NCBI RefSeq assembly: GCF_963855985.1
Contig: NC_087099.1
Location: forward strand, 5,610,001 to 5,674,000
DNA length: 64,000 nucleotides
Reading direction: 5' to 3'
From: Ostrinia nubilalis
Lineage: Eukaryota > Arthropoda > Insecta > Lepidoptera > Crambidae
The translations under genes and the position numbers were made by a program. Shown here in pieces: positions 45,638 through 56,056 of the stretch. Positions within the stretch are counted from its first letter, which is position 1; every line of letters starts with the position of its first letter. The notes under the pieces are model-generated. The model saw only the letters and a list, made by a program, of their open reading frames with translations. It was not told the origin of the DNA and did no database searches.

Positions 45638-48600
45638 TCAATCTATTTCAAAACCCCAACGTACCACGGGTTTGCGCACTCTTTTAGAGTATCTAGGCTC
45701 GGTCTGCGGGGGTGTTTGGGAAGCGACTGGCTCCGCAAACTCTGCGGTAGGTGCGGGTGCAGGTTTCGGGGAAAGAGTTTGCGATGACTGAACAACCTCT
45801 TTTTCCTCTTCGCGCGTTATTACTACAGTATCTCTATTCCCATCCACCACCGCAGCTTCGGCCATGACGGCATCCCCCTCCACGCCTTTCTGGCGATTTT
45901 CAGCCGGCTCTTCATGGAATGGGACGTCCGATAATCGAGACCTGCGCCGAATCTGATCTATGTGCCTTTTAAATTGACCATTTCCATTTCCCACTACGTA
46001 CCTACGCGACCCTTCACTGTTAACTATTTTTCCCTTGATCCATTTATCCTGCGTTCCAAAACCCCTGGCCCATACGGTTTCGCCGTTTTGAAAACTTCGC
46101 TCCCTACCCCCTGAAAATTTTATTTGATTCTCTTGTGCTCGTCTTACTCGGTCTTCTACATCGTAATGACCGCGTAATATGTCGAACCTCGAGCGTAATT
46201 GACGTTTTTGCAATAATTTAGCGGGAGTTTCACCAGTAGTACTATGTATGGAATTCCTATATGTTAACAAAAACGTTTGAAGAGCAGCATCAACATCGAC
46301 ATTATCTCGTAATGCTTTCTTTATTGCCCGCTTGCACAATTTAACCGCATTTTCAGCCGCCCCGTTTGATGACGGATGATAAGCGGGTGAAAATGATTGT
46401 CTGATCCCATTATTTTTCAAAAATACTTCAAACTCAAGGCTAGTGAACGGTGGACCTTGGTCTGACACCAGTTCAACAGGTAGACCGAATCGGGCAAAAG
46501 TACTTCGAAGCGTTTTAATGACACTGACCGCCGTTTTCTGTTTCATTTCGAAAGCTTCGAGCCACTTCGAACTCGAATCGATCAATACTAAGTACGACAA
46601 CCCTCTATATGGCCCTAAAAAGTCGATATGAAGACGTGTCCACGGCTGGGGCGCGTACGGCCACGGGCTCGGAGAGGCGCGCGCCGGCGCCGCCGCCTCC
46701 CGCGCGCACGTGTCGCAGGCGCGGCAGGCCTCCTCCACGTCGCGGTCGATGCCCGGCCACCAGACGTAACTCCTAGCTAAACCTTTCGTTTTGACAATAC
46801 CCATGTGACTAATGTGAAGTTGTTTTAGTACAATTAATTTTAACGACTCGGGAATTATCATTCTATATCCCCACATTACACATCCATTGTCTAAATATAA
46901 TTCGTTACGTCTTGTAAAATACGGATTAATTGTTTCCTCTGGACAAGACGATGGCCAACCAGACTCAATGTAAACCTTAACCCTAGCCAGTGTTTTATCT
47001 GTGGCGGTAGCTTTCCTGACGTCCTCATTAGTTACTGGCAAAAAATTTTCTACAAAATTACTATAAGTAATTTCTTCAACGGAAATATTATTCGTGTTTC
47101 GTTTACCTAAATTCGGTGGTAATCGCGATAACGCGTCGGCGCAATTTTTCTTAGAGGGAACATATTCAATATCGTACTGATACCCTGATAGAAGAACAGC
47201 CCAGCGTTGTAGACGCGATGCCGCCATCACCGGTATACCTACTTTATCTCCCAATATATAAGTTAACGGTTTGTGATCAGTTCTCAGTACAAAGCGCCTT
47301 CCATACAAATACTGGTGAAATTTACGTACAGCAAATACTATAGCGAGTGCCTCCCTGTCGATCTGCGCGTAGTGGCGCTCCGCGGCCGTGAGCGAGCGCG
47401 AGGCGTAGGCGACGGGCCGCTCGCCGGTCGGCGTGGCGTGCGCCAGCACGGCGCCCACGCCCACGCTGCTCGCGTCCGCCGTCAGCACCAGCGGCAGCTC
47501 CGCCGAGTAGTGGCACAACACTTCGCTGCTGACCAACCTACTCTTGAGCTCCTCGAATGCTCTTTGACACTGCTCACCCCATACGTATTTAACACCGATT
47601 TTTAGTAAATTATATAATGGTGCTAGTAATGTGCTTACATTGGGTACAAATTTGGCATAGTACATGATCATTCCTATAAACGATCGCAATTCGGACACAT
47701 TAGACGGTGCAGGTGTATTACAAATCGCTTTTATCTTGTTTGGACAAGTATGCACTCCGTCCTTGCTTATGACATGACCGAGATAGCTAATAGATTCAGT
47801 GAAAAACTCACATTTCTCTTTCTTTACTCTAAGACCATATTTTTGCAAACGCTCAAATACTTTAAATAAATTATCTGTATGCTCGACTGTGGTTTTACCC
47901 GTTATTATTATATCGTCTAAGAATACCCCCACACAAGGTAAGTCTGCAAACATTTCCTCTAACCGTCTTTGAAATATGCCCGGACTCGACGCTAAGCCGT
48001 ATACCAAACGATTATATACAAATAGGCCCTTATGTGTGTTAATAACAGTGTATTTCTTAGAATCATCTAGCTCTAATTGCGCATACGCTTGGGATAAATC
48101 TATTTTACTAAAGCGCTGACCCCCATGCAATCGCACTAATAAGTCTTCCACCCTCGGTAATGGATAACGGTCAATTTCTATGACTTTATTTAACGTTATT
48201 TTGTAATCGGCGCAAATCCTGATATCACCGTCCTTCTTCACAACTGGGACGATGGGAGTCGCCCAGTCGGAGCGCTCGACGGGGGTGAGGATGCCGTCCC
48301 GCACGTGCTGTTCCAGCGCGCGCTCCACCGGCGCGCGCAGCGCATACGCCAGCGGCCGCGCGCGCAGGAACACGGGCCGCGCGCCCTCGCGCACGTGGAT
48401 GCGCACCGGCCCGCCCGTGTACCGGCCCAGGCCGTCCGCAAACACGTCACAGAATCTGGAACTGAGATCGGACAACAATGACTCCCCGCTCAATACATTC
48501 CAGGCACTATATTCAAATTTGGGCAACTGAATATTTAATTCAGCGAGCCATTGTCTTCCCACTAAAGCCGTTTTGCCATTTTTAATTACATACAAATCTA

Positions 48601-49768
48601 ATTTTTTTGTACAGTTTTTATACTTTACACATGGCTGTAACATTCCGATTGGTTTTACTGTTTCCCCCGTGTAATATCTCAAAACTAAATTACAAGGTTT
48701 TATTTTTAAATGGCTAAATTTTTTTAAATACATTTCCTGGCTAATGCAAGATACGGCACTCCCTGTATCACATTCCATGTTAACTGACCTATTATCGATC
48801 ATGAGTGAAATTAATATTGGTTTGCAATCATTTAAGGTTATTTTATTAAAGTCTATAAAAATTACCTCTTCACTATTGTCACTTTCACTACTATCTTCAT
48901 TACGGTCGGTCTGCAAACAGTGTTGGTCCGTTATCTTAGGGCACATGCGTTTCAAATGCCCAGGTCGATTACAAACACGACAGACGTAACGCCGAAATTT
49001 GCAACTCGAAGCGTCATGTGAGCCTCCACACACACCGCACGATTGGCCTCGCTGCGCCCGCTCACCCGACCGGGTGGGCCCGGGCGCGGTCGCTGCGCGC
49101 GCGCCCCTGAAGCGCTGCGCGCCGCCGCCGCCCTGCCGTGCCGACCCGCCGTAGTCGCGTCCCGGAGTGGCCGCCGCCGTTGCGCCGCGCCATCTCGTTC
49201 CCGCCGACATCGCCTGGCATTCCACGGTGGTTTCGCTCGGTGACCTATGACCTTCTACTGCGGCCGCGTCTTTTTCTGCCGCTTCCATGCTAACGGCAAT
49301 ACTGTACGCCTTCGCGAAATCTAGTTTGGACTCTGCGAATAGTCGTTGTCGAATGCTTTCACTGCTGATACCACATACGAGCTGATCCCGTAAACTTTCT
49401 TGAAGCCAGCTGCCGAAGTCACACGATTTAGACATTTTTTTCAGCACTGCTACGTATTCCGAAATACCCTCGCCCTTTTTTTGTGTACGATGTCTAAATT
49501 TGTATCTTTCCGCCAATTCACTAGGTTTTGGTTGTAAATGTTTCTCCATAATGTCCACGATTTCACCAAAAGTTTTATCTTTAGGTTTCACTGGCGTACA
49601 CAAGTTCACTAACAACTCGTAACTTTCTGTCCCCATGACCGTTATTAACGTAGGCACTTGTAATCTGTCCGACACTTCATTTACCACAAAATATTGTTCC
49701 ACTCGTTCGATATACAGTTTCCAATCGTCCTTATGCACATCAAACTCCTTTATTTTCCCGATAGGCAT
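45638..49768 (-). CDS. Single-frame gag-pol polyprotein of mag-like retrotransposon
   Basis: 1376 codons without a frameshift or stop between gag and pol. The gag region (about 1-290) has a basic, Gly/Ala-rich stretch and two zinc knuckles: CGVCGGSHDASSC and CRVCNRPGHLKRMC. The aspartic protease has DTGS near 334. The reverse transcriptase has RYPLPRVEDLL and the catalytic FLDD near 616, followed by RNase H with TADASSVGVGAVL and TDHKPL. The integrase has an HHCC finger (HISHMG, CDTC) and a DDE core (HIDFLG, VSDQG, AAENA; about 1043-1139), then a C-terminal tail of about 200 residues. The start ATG is 22 bp after the primer-binding site. The absence of a frameshift means gag and pol must be balanced another way, such as proteolysis. 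Blocks of very GC-rich codons alternate with AT-rich ones. Confidence 0.95.
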   Translation of the reverse strand: MPIGKIKEFDVHKDDWKLYIERVEQYFVVNEVSDRLQVPTLITVMGTESYELLVNLCTPVKPKDKTFGEIVDIMEKHLQPKPSELAERYKFRHRTQKKGEGISEYVAVLKKMSKSCDFGSWLQESLRDQLVCGISSESIRQRLFAESKLDFAKAYSIAVSMEAAEKDAAAVEGHRSPSETTVECQAMSAGTRWRGATAAATPGRDYGGSARQGGGGAQRFRGARAATAPGPTRSGERAQRGQSCGVCGGSHDASSCKFRRYVCRVCNRPGHLKRMCPKITDQHCLQTDRNEDSSESDNSEEVIFIDFNKITLNDCKPILISLMIDNRSVNMECDTGSAVSCISQEMYLKKFSHLKIKPCNLVLRYYTGETVKPIGMLQPCVKYKNCTKKLDLYVIKNGKTALVGRQWLAELNIQLPKFEYSAWNVLSGESLLSDLSSRFCDVFADGLGRYTGGPVRIHVREGARPVFLRARPLAYALRAPVERALEQHVRDGILTPVERSDWATPIVPVVKKDGDIRICADYKITLNKVIEIDRYPLPRVEDLLVRLHGGQRFSKIDLSQAYAQLELDDSKKYTVINTHKGLFVYNRLVYGLASSPGIFQRRLEEMFADLPCVGVFLDDIIITGKTTVEHTDNLFKVFERLQKYGLRVKKEKCEFFTESISYLGHVISKDGVHTCPNKIKAICNTPAPSNVSELRSFIGMIMYYAKFVPNVSTLLAPLYNLLKIGVKYVWGEQCQRAFEELKSRLVSSEVLCHYSAELPLVLTADASSVGVGAVLAHATPTGERPVAYASRSLTAAERHYAQIDREALAIVFAVRKFHQYLYGRRFVLRTDHKPLTYILGDKVGIPVMAASRLQRWAVLLSGYQYDIEYVPSKKNCADALSRLPPNLGKRNTNNISVEEITYSNFVENFLPVTNEDVRKATATDKTLARVKVYIESGWPSSCPEETINPYFTRRNELYLDNGCVMWGYRMIIPESLKLIVLKQLHISHMGIVKTKGLARSYVWWPGIDRDVEEACRACDTCAREAAAPARASPSPWPYAPQPWTRLHIDFLGPYRGLSYLVLIDSSSKWLEAFEMKQKTAVSVIKTLRSTFARFGLPVELVSDQGPPFTSLEFEVFLKNNGIRQSFSPAYHPSSNGAAENAVKLCKRAIKKALRDNVDVDAALQTFLLTYRNSIHSTTGETPAKLLQKRQLRSRFDILRGHYDVEDRVRRAQENQIKFSGGRERSFQNGETVWARGFGTQDKWIKGKIVNSEGSRRYVVGNGNGQFKRHIDQIRRRSRLSDVPFHEEPAENRQKGVEGDAVMAEAAVVDGNRDTVVITREEEKEVVQSSQTLSPKPAPAPTAEFAEPVASQTPPQTEPRYSKRVRKPVVRWGFEID

Positions 49769-49806
49769 CGTAAATGCACACGTAAGTTCCTTAAACCCGT
49801 CGCCAC

Positions 49807-49917
49807 TGAGAAATATGTATGTGATAATCCGCTACGGAGCAGTGTAGAAAAGTGGCAGATACATTTAAAATGTTAAATTACCTTCATTATTTTGATAATA
49901 AGAAGACCTACATTACA
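49807..49917 (-). repeat. 5' LTR of the mag-like element
   Basis: 111 bp, identical in every base to the copy at 45,368-45,478. Followed by CAACT, the target duplication. Confidence 0.95.
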
Positions 49918-49922
49918 CAACT

Positions 49923-51950
49923 ATGCAACTTACTAACTAGAATTGACTAGATGAACATTCATAACTTTTTTTTTAACTCGGCAACTGTCAGTGAGGATTT
50001 TTATCCAAAACAAAACCTTGACCGAAAGAGAAGGTAGTGGATTTGACTGAAGAAGATGTTGATGATTCAACTTGTCGTGAAAGAAGTAAAATTGACGACT
50101 ATAATGTCTCAGCCAAGTAATTGAATCAGCCGTTACAACCTCAAATTATCGGCATTAAATTGAATGAAAAAAGCAGGGGATCATCGCTCTTTAGCCGCTC
50201 TTTGAGACTTTTCTACGTCCAGTAGAGGACTGACATTGACTGGTACCCGTATGATGATCCAATTTAACGCCTATGTCCATCATTGCCTATTAAATAAACT
50301 CGTTCTCGCTTACGTTGGCTAGTTGTTCTACATAGCGTTGTTTAAAATGTGCTTTTTCAGTTTCAGCTTTAAACGGAGCAAATTTTAAACAACTAGACTC
50401 CACGTGATTTGTTAGGTGTTAAACTACATTCTGTGGTAGTTAATTCGCATTAAAAATTCACCTGCTCTCTGCAACGCAGCGTTTGGAAGCTTTCCATGTA
50501 GAGCGCATCCATCTAACCTGCATTAGTCCACTGTACGACTACCAACGAGGTATGTTAAAATCAAGCAAAGTTTGTATATTGATGACTAGATAACGAATAA
50601 ACAAACTAAAATAAGGACAAATACATACATGAAAAGTATAAAAGTAATTTATTTTCTTTATTTGAAACCTTGGAGGAGGCCTTTGTCCAGCAGTGGACGT
50701 CATTTGGCTGAAACGATGTGTACTTAACTCTACCAATATTTCAAATGCAAATTCACAATTCTAGATATAAAGGAATCCACTTGACTTATCAATTTGACTT
50801 GACCGCAGCTGACCGCATCCAGCGTGAGAAATCTTATACATAAAATATGTACTTGTTTTCACTGCTCTAAGACAGATTTAGAGAATAGAGACTGAATGAT
50901 GATGATGATGAAGCCAGTGTCATCGTCAAACTCTACAAAACTTTGTGGAAAATTATGCATATAGTAAAACTCGTATGAATAATACAAAAATACATACAAT
51001 ACTCATGCATTAGATATCATGCTATACATCACGGCTAAGTAACAATTTCGTTTGTTTATCGTAAGCTCATCGGCAGTGATGGATCGCACCCCAGTCAACA
51101 GTTTGGTGGTAATCAAGTAGTGCACATACGGCTCTTGTTCGGCCAATATTTCAGCCAATCGATACATCTTGGGAGATTATAAGGGGCTTGATGGACCGAT
51201 ATCGGTCTTCAAGCATTAGTTGTAAGTCCTTTGGCAGAGGTTCCGTATAACGGCCCATACCGTTATATGGCCGTTAATTTAGTATGCATTTCCATTGAGA
51301 GTCCCCTAACGTTGAATTTATTTGTGGTAGTTTTCAATACTAGCGTAATCTATTTTTCTCATAAATCAACAAAGAATGGTTTTGAATTCATCTCGTTTCA
51401 AAACACGAGTATCGATATCTGTAACGCTTATATTTTGCTGAAAATAATTGGAGCCTTGGAACAAGGCATGTTGTTTTAACCTAAAACAATTATACTGGAG
51501 TCTTCCTACAAACAAATGGGTTTTATAATTAATTTAGAAAAATAATATCTGCGGGCAATCAATTAGGAGAGCAATTTGTTCGGACTGAAGGAGATTTAGC
51601 TTCAAATTGTAATTGTGTAGTGGAACCATTATAAAAGACGGGAACGAGAACTAAAAGAAAGGTGTGTTACGTAAATTAGTATAATTTTTGGTAATATTGA
51701 GAGGGTTTTTAATAAAATACCGTGAAACAGCCTAAGAAAGATGTGTTACCTAAATAAGTCTATTTTTAAAAAAAATTGGAGTGATCTTTAAAAAATAACC
51801 TAAAGATTTTTTTAATTACAATGTTCATTTAACTTTAAATACAGATGTGAAATTAGATTTAACTTGTATACCTACAAAGTTTATTTTACGCTTTCTCTTT
51901 TTAGTTTCCCCCCCCCACCATATTTTTTTGAAAAACTTTTTGCTATGATC
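49923..51950. other. Intergenic stretch with an RTE tail microcopy
   Basis: An RTE tail microcopy lies at about 50,668-50,722 (GGAGGCCTTTGTCCAGCAGT, then TCATTTGGCTGAAACGATG). A short GATGATGATGATGA run lies near 50,897. No gene found. Confidence 0.55.
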
Positions 51951-51953
51951 TAA

Positions 51954-52132
51954 GAGTAGGCGCACACCGTTGATTTTTAGTTGGCCGATAGTTGTGCCCG
52001 ATTTTAATTTGTATGAAGAATCGGCCAAATCGAATCGGCGTAGTGTGCGTACTCCCATACAATTGTGCCCATACTGATCAACTGCCCGACTAAACTATCG
52101 GCCGACGAAAAATCAACGGTGTGCGCCTACTC
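51954..52132. mobile_element. MITE family C, TAA target (PIF/Harbinger-like)
   Basis: Ends GAGTAGGCGCACACCGTTGA and the exact complement, with roughly 40-bp inverted repeats that include TTGGCCGATAGTT. TAA flanks both sides (51,951-51,953 and 52,133-52,135). 179 bp, no coding sequence. Confidence 0.8.
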
Positions 52133-52135
52133 TAA

Positions 52136-53049
52136 GAATAGACACCTACCGTAGAAGTACTAATACCATGTCATCATGATGGAATGTTTCTAACCTTCTG
52201 CACGCTAGATAACTCTCACTTGGGTGGTTTTTATGTAATAATTAGCTCACTATTCTTGTACTTTCACCTATTTAGTTTTATCTGTACAATACTTGCTGTC
52301 ATCGTTATGAACTCCACATACTTTCCTTTCTGAAGTGAAAGATATCCATACTCCACGTGGAGTGTAGACTCCATATTAAATACGAAACAAAATTCAACTT
52401 ATTTATTGCATACGCGATTCTATGCGACATATTCATTTAAATTATTCATAAACCGTGAAGACTAATGGGCATTTAAATTCACGTGCAAAAGCCAATTACC
52501 CATCAATTAAACAAAATACAGCCAACCGCTAACATAAAATAAAGTAAGTAAAATGGAATGAAAACTTTGTACGAAATTGCTGATAATATTTTGCTTTGTC
52601 GTATAAAATTAATCATTTAACCAGACACGTCAAAGCTAAATTGCATATTAATTTAACTATCAGTTTTAACACAGAATATGACCTACATAGAAGACTTACT
52701 TTCTTTTTTAACCCAGACTCCATGTGGAAATTTAATTATTCTAAATTTTACTCGAATTCTCCGTTTTTTACCTACAACGGGAAGCTCTTGGTTAAAATGT
52801 CACCTGATGATGAAGTGATGATCAGGCTGAAGGTGAAATCAAGCTTCACCCAGAGGCTCAAACTGCCGAAACATCGTTATGACGACAGACCATCTTACGT
52901 GGGGAATTAGCCAGGCGAATTTATAATAAGCTCTACCAACCAAACCGAATAGAAAAGGTGATAAGTAGTTCAAAAGGTTTGTGATCTCAGTTGTTACTAC
53001 CTAAGCCCGAGAAATAGAAGTTTCGAACTAAGAATGACAGCTAGGCTAA
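52136..53049. other. Gene-free stretch
   Basis: The longest frame (52,596-52,910) starts in AT-rich sequence and shows no recognisable domain. No RNA gene seen. Confidence 0.45.
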
Positions 53050-53134
53050 CGCCCGTATTCACAAACGATGAAGCAGCAAATCGAACGCGCAGAGCTAGTA
53101 GCTAGAGAGAGAGTAATGCTTGTGAATACGGGCG
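53050..53134. mobile_element. MITE family B, short copy with TAA target
   Basis: CGCCCGTATTCACAAAC at the left and GTGAATACGGGCG at the right, flanked by TAA on both sides (53,047-53,049 and 53,135-53,137). 85 bp, an internally deleted relative of the 38.4-kb copy. Confidence 0.8.
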
Positions 53135-53137
53135 TAA

Positions 53138-54699
53138 TTCTCAACATATTTTATTTTTTATCTCCCCACTCTACAATCATGTTGCTTAATATTCCGAATT
53201 CATATCGTCTTGGCAAAGTAATATAGATGCGAATATTGTGTCTCACAAACTTATTGTGTATGAACATTATTCGTTCCTGTGTACGTCTTGAATCAATAAC
53301 TTCAACATGTTACTGTCGCAATGTTACAGTTTATCTGCGGGAACAATATTTCATAGCAGATTTGAATGCCTTTTCTCTGGCATACTGACGCGTTTTCTTT
53401 TTAGAATAAGATGTATTTTTTGCAAGTCACCTAACTACACTACCTACTGTAATATTTTTTGGAAATTTAGGTTAAATACATAAGTACCTAGTACTACTTA
53501 TAGCTCTTAAGAGCGTTGTAGCAAAAAGTTGGCGTTCGAATTTTAGGTTTTTATTGCTCGACGTCGCGTAGTGAGTGCGCAAACTGCATTTATCTTTACA
53601 ATTTCAACGCTGCGTCGACTAAACGATCTGAATCCGTAGTTGTATCGTACCTAAGACAGTACGTCATACATAATAATACAGAAATAATGTATAATTTACC
53701 TATTTGATTTTTTCTCAGATCAGACTTTTAGCAAAATCAAGTTACGTAATTAATGTATTTTTACACAAGTAAATCCCGCGACAAGTTTTTAATCTTTAAA
53801 TTGAGTAAATAAGTTGATGGGTTTGAAAGAATTTATGTTTTATTTTATTCTTTTTAGAGCATCAAAAGCTTGTTTATGAAAAATATTTACTATTTAAATT
53901 TTACTTTTGACTTTTTAGTTTTTATGAAGAGGGATGCAAAAATTAAAATGTATTCTGATTTTGTGACGTTTCCATATAAATATAATGAAATGTATGAAAA
54001 CGAGCGTGCCATTTTTCAAACGATATCTATAATATCTGTGTTCATCAGAGAGCTCGTAACTAAACATCGTAAGCGCCATTCACATTATTATCAAAAAGTT
54101 AATAATAAATATTTAGTTTTTGTAAACAAGTCAGTAAATCAAAGAGGTAAATACTGATATCATTGTGATTTTATAGAATTTATTATTATAAAACACGGTC
54201 GTATAATGCTTTTATAAAAAAAAAATCAGTGGTAACTTTAAGATTTTTATCCATAGAGCAAAATTTATCTAATCTTGTTTTTAAACAGTTATCCCATTAG
54301 GTACACATACGTTCTGTAATACAAACCCATCAAAAACAATACTTGTCAAAAAACCAAGTCTCGCTACTCAGTTGTTCTACGGTAAAAAGTTGTTAGATCC
54401 ATGTAATACCAAGTCCTGTCCAGGAAATCTTTAAAGTTTTACATAAATATATTGACTTGGCCATCGCATGAAAACACGTGTAAATTAAATTATTTAGTGT
54501 GAAACGAAACGAAATTTTGCATGCCTGTGTAGGCATGTAAAATTTCAGCTCAATGGGAAAACGGGAAGTAAGTAAATTTTAAGTTGCAAGATTTTACGAC
54601 TCCAGATGTCAAATATATTAAAAGCTTGTAGATAGCTTTACGAAGAAAAGAAAGATTTACAAAGAAAATAAAAAGTACTGTCCACGATACATTTGTTAG
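53138..54699. other. Gene-free stretch
   Basis: AT-rich sequence. A 95-codon frame at 53,870-54,157 is F/Y/N/K-rich as expected from base composition, with no domain. Around 54,510-54,560 a palindromic ATGCCTGTGTAGGCAT block resembles a common dispersed repeat. Confidence 0.45.
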
Positions 54700-54822
54700 A
54701 CCGTGTTGCACCGTCTTACTTTAACATTGACATCAAAATTTTTGATGTCAAAAATCTGTCTAACATAAAACACCGGTTATTGTCAGTTAGGGTCAAAGTT
54801 AGGTGGTGCATCTTAGCCTTAG
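54700..54822 (-). repeat. MITE family A, complete copy
   Basis: Inverted relative to the copies at 8.25 and 41.36 kb: begins GTTGCACCGTCTTACTTTAA and ends TTAGGTGGTGCATCTTAGCC. The CACCGGTTATTGTCAGTTA core is conserved. Confidence 0.65.
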
Positions 54823-55529
54823 AGTACTTTAATAAAATTTCATACAAATAAGGATGACGAAAATAATCGATAAGTGATCTCACTCGAATATTTCTTATAG
54901 TAGGTATACAAGATGTCGAACAAATGGTTACTTACTGAAAAAGTGCTTCACGAGACCTAGCAAACGGCATCAATAATATGTTTAAAAGAACGAACTGAAT
55001 CTATTCAAAAAAATCTATATTTCCAGCTTTCATACATTTAATACAGTTGCAAACAAACACGAAATCAATGGTTTCTGAGAATTCTGAGTGCCTTAATGCC
55101 GTCCCTTTTATCTGTTTATTAAGTATTTATAAATTAGTATCTCTTGATGATATTGTAGCAAGTAAAACCTAAAATCATGTTTTCCGTAAATAATTTAAAT
55201 AAGAATGCAATTTACGAGTTTGTTGTTTGATTACATTATTCAATTAAAAATTTTAATTAAAAAATTTAACACTTCTAATATGGTAGGTATGGCTGGCGGC
55301 ATACATTTAGTATGAAATTCGGAAACATTGAATTTTCGCATAGATCCAGTTTATTCTTTAACCTATTTATTGTTATTGTTTTAAAGAGCTCGTGGAGCAC
55401 TCACAGGAACAGTAAACAGTTTATCGATATCTTGTATAATTAAGAATCAAGTGAAATTTTATATATTCATTTGTATAAGTATCTACAATACAAATACCTA
55501 AGCAACTTAGTTGACGTTTTATAAAACTA

Positions 55530-55915
55530 CTAGCGGCCGCCCGCGAGTTCGTACGCGTGGATCCCGTTTTGCCCCTTCTATCTTACGCGGTTTAGATTTT
55601 TTCATACAAATGTTTTTTCCCGCTAACTCCCGTTCCCGTGGGAATTTTGCAATATCCTGTTGTAACTAAGCTTTAAGTTTACTAAGATACCTGCATGCCA
55701 AATTTCAAGCGTCTAACTTAAGCGGTTTAGATTTTTCATACAAAAGGATTTTCCCGCTAATTCCCGTTGCCGTGGGAATTTCGGGAATTCCTTTCTTAGT
55801 GCACCTGTACGGTACCTAAGGTACGTCCCTTCCAAATTTCAAGTGCCTACGTTTAGCCGTTTAGGCTATGCGTTGATATGTCAGTCAGTCAGTCAGTTTC
55901 TCCTTTTATATATTT
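55530..55915 (-). mobile_element. Helitron-like element, minus strand, with internal duplication
   Basis: The complement ends GAACTCGCGGGCGGCCGCTAG then T, matching the 3' end at 41.54 kb. Inside, the block GCGGTTTAGATTTTT...CATACAAA...TTTCCCGCTAA(T/C)TCCCGTT occurs twice, about 130 bp apart. The far boundary near 55,915, after a CAGTCAGTCAGTCAG run, is approximate. Confidence 0.6.
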
Positions 55916-56056
55916 AGATTTATCTAAGTGTCATCGAGTGACCGCTGGTGGATTTGCCATTTACCTGACCTACCCCTTTATTACTAAACGTTTAATATCA
56001 GATGAATAGTTACGCACCAATTTCTTTCATTCAGTCGTCAGTAATTGGACTTTCGG

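Larger units (their letters stand above)
45363..49922 (-). mobile_element. Intact mag-like Ty3/gypsy LTR retrotransposon
   Basis: The element (45,368-49,917, 4,550 bp) is bounded by the direct repeat CAACT (45,363-45,367 and 49,918-49,922). Its two 111-bp LTRs are identical; on the coding strand they start TGTAATG and end TTTCTCA. A primer-binding-like TGGCGACGGGTTTAA begins one base inside the 5' LTR (49,791-49,805). A purine tract, AGAGTGGAGG (45,479-45,488), abuts the 3' LTR. One ORF covers gag and pol. Short LTRs, about 4.6 kb total size and pol type match the mag lineage first described in Bombyx. Everything needed for transposition appears present, and the identical LTRs point to recent insertion. 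Confidence 0.95.

Noticed and set aside
46443..49847. Plus-strand and other-frame ORFs inside the retrotransposon
   Set aside because: These are shadows of the gag-pol frame, favoured by its GC-rich blocks; they contain no coherent domain.
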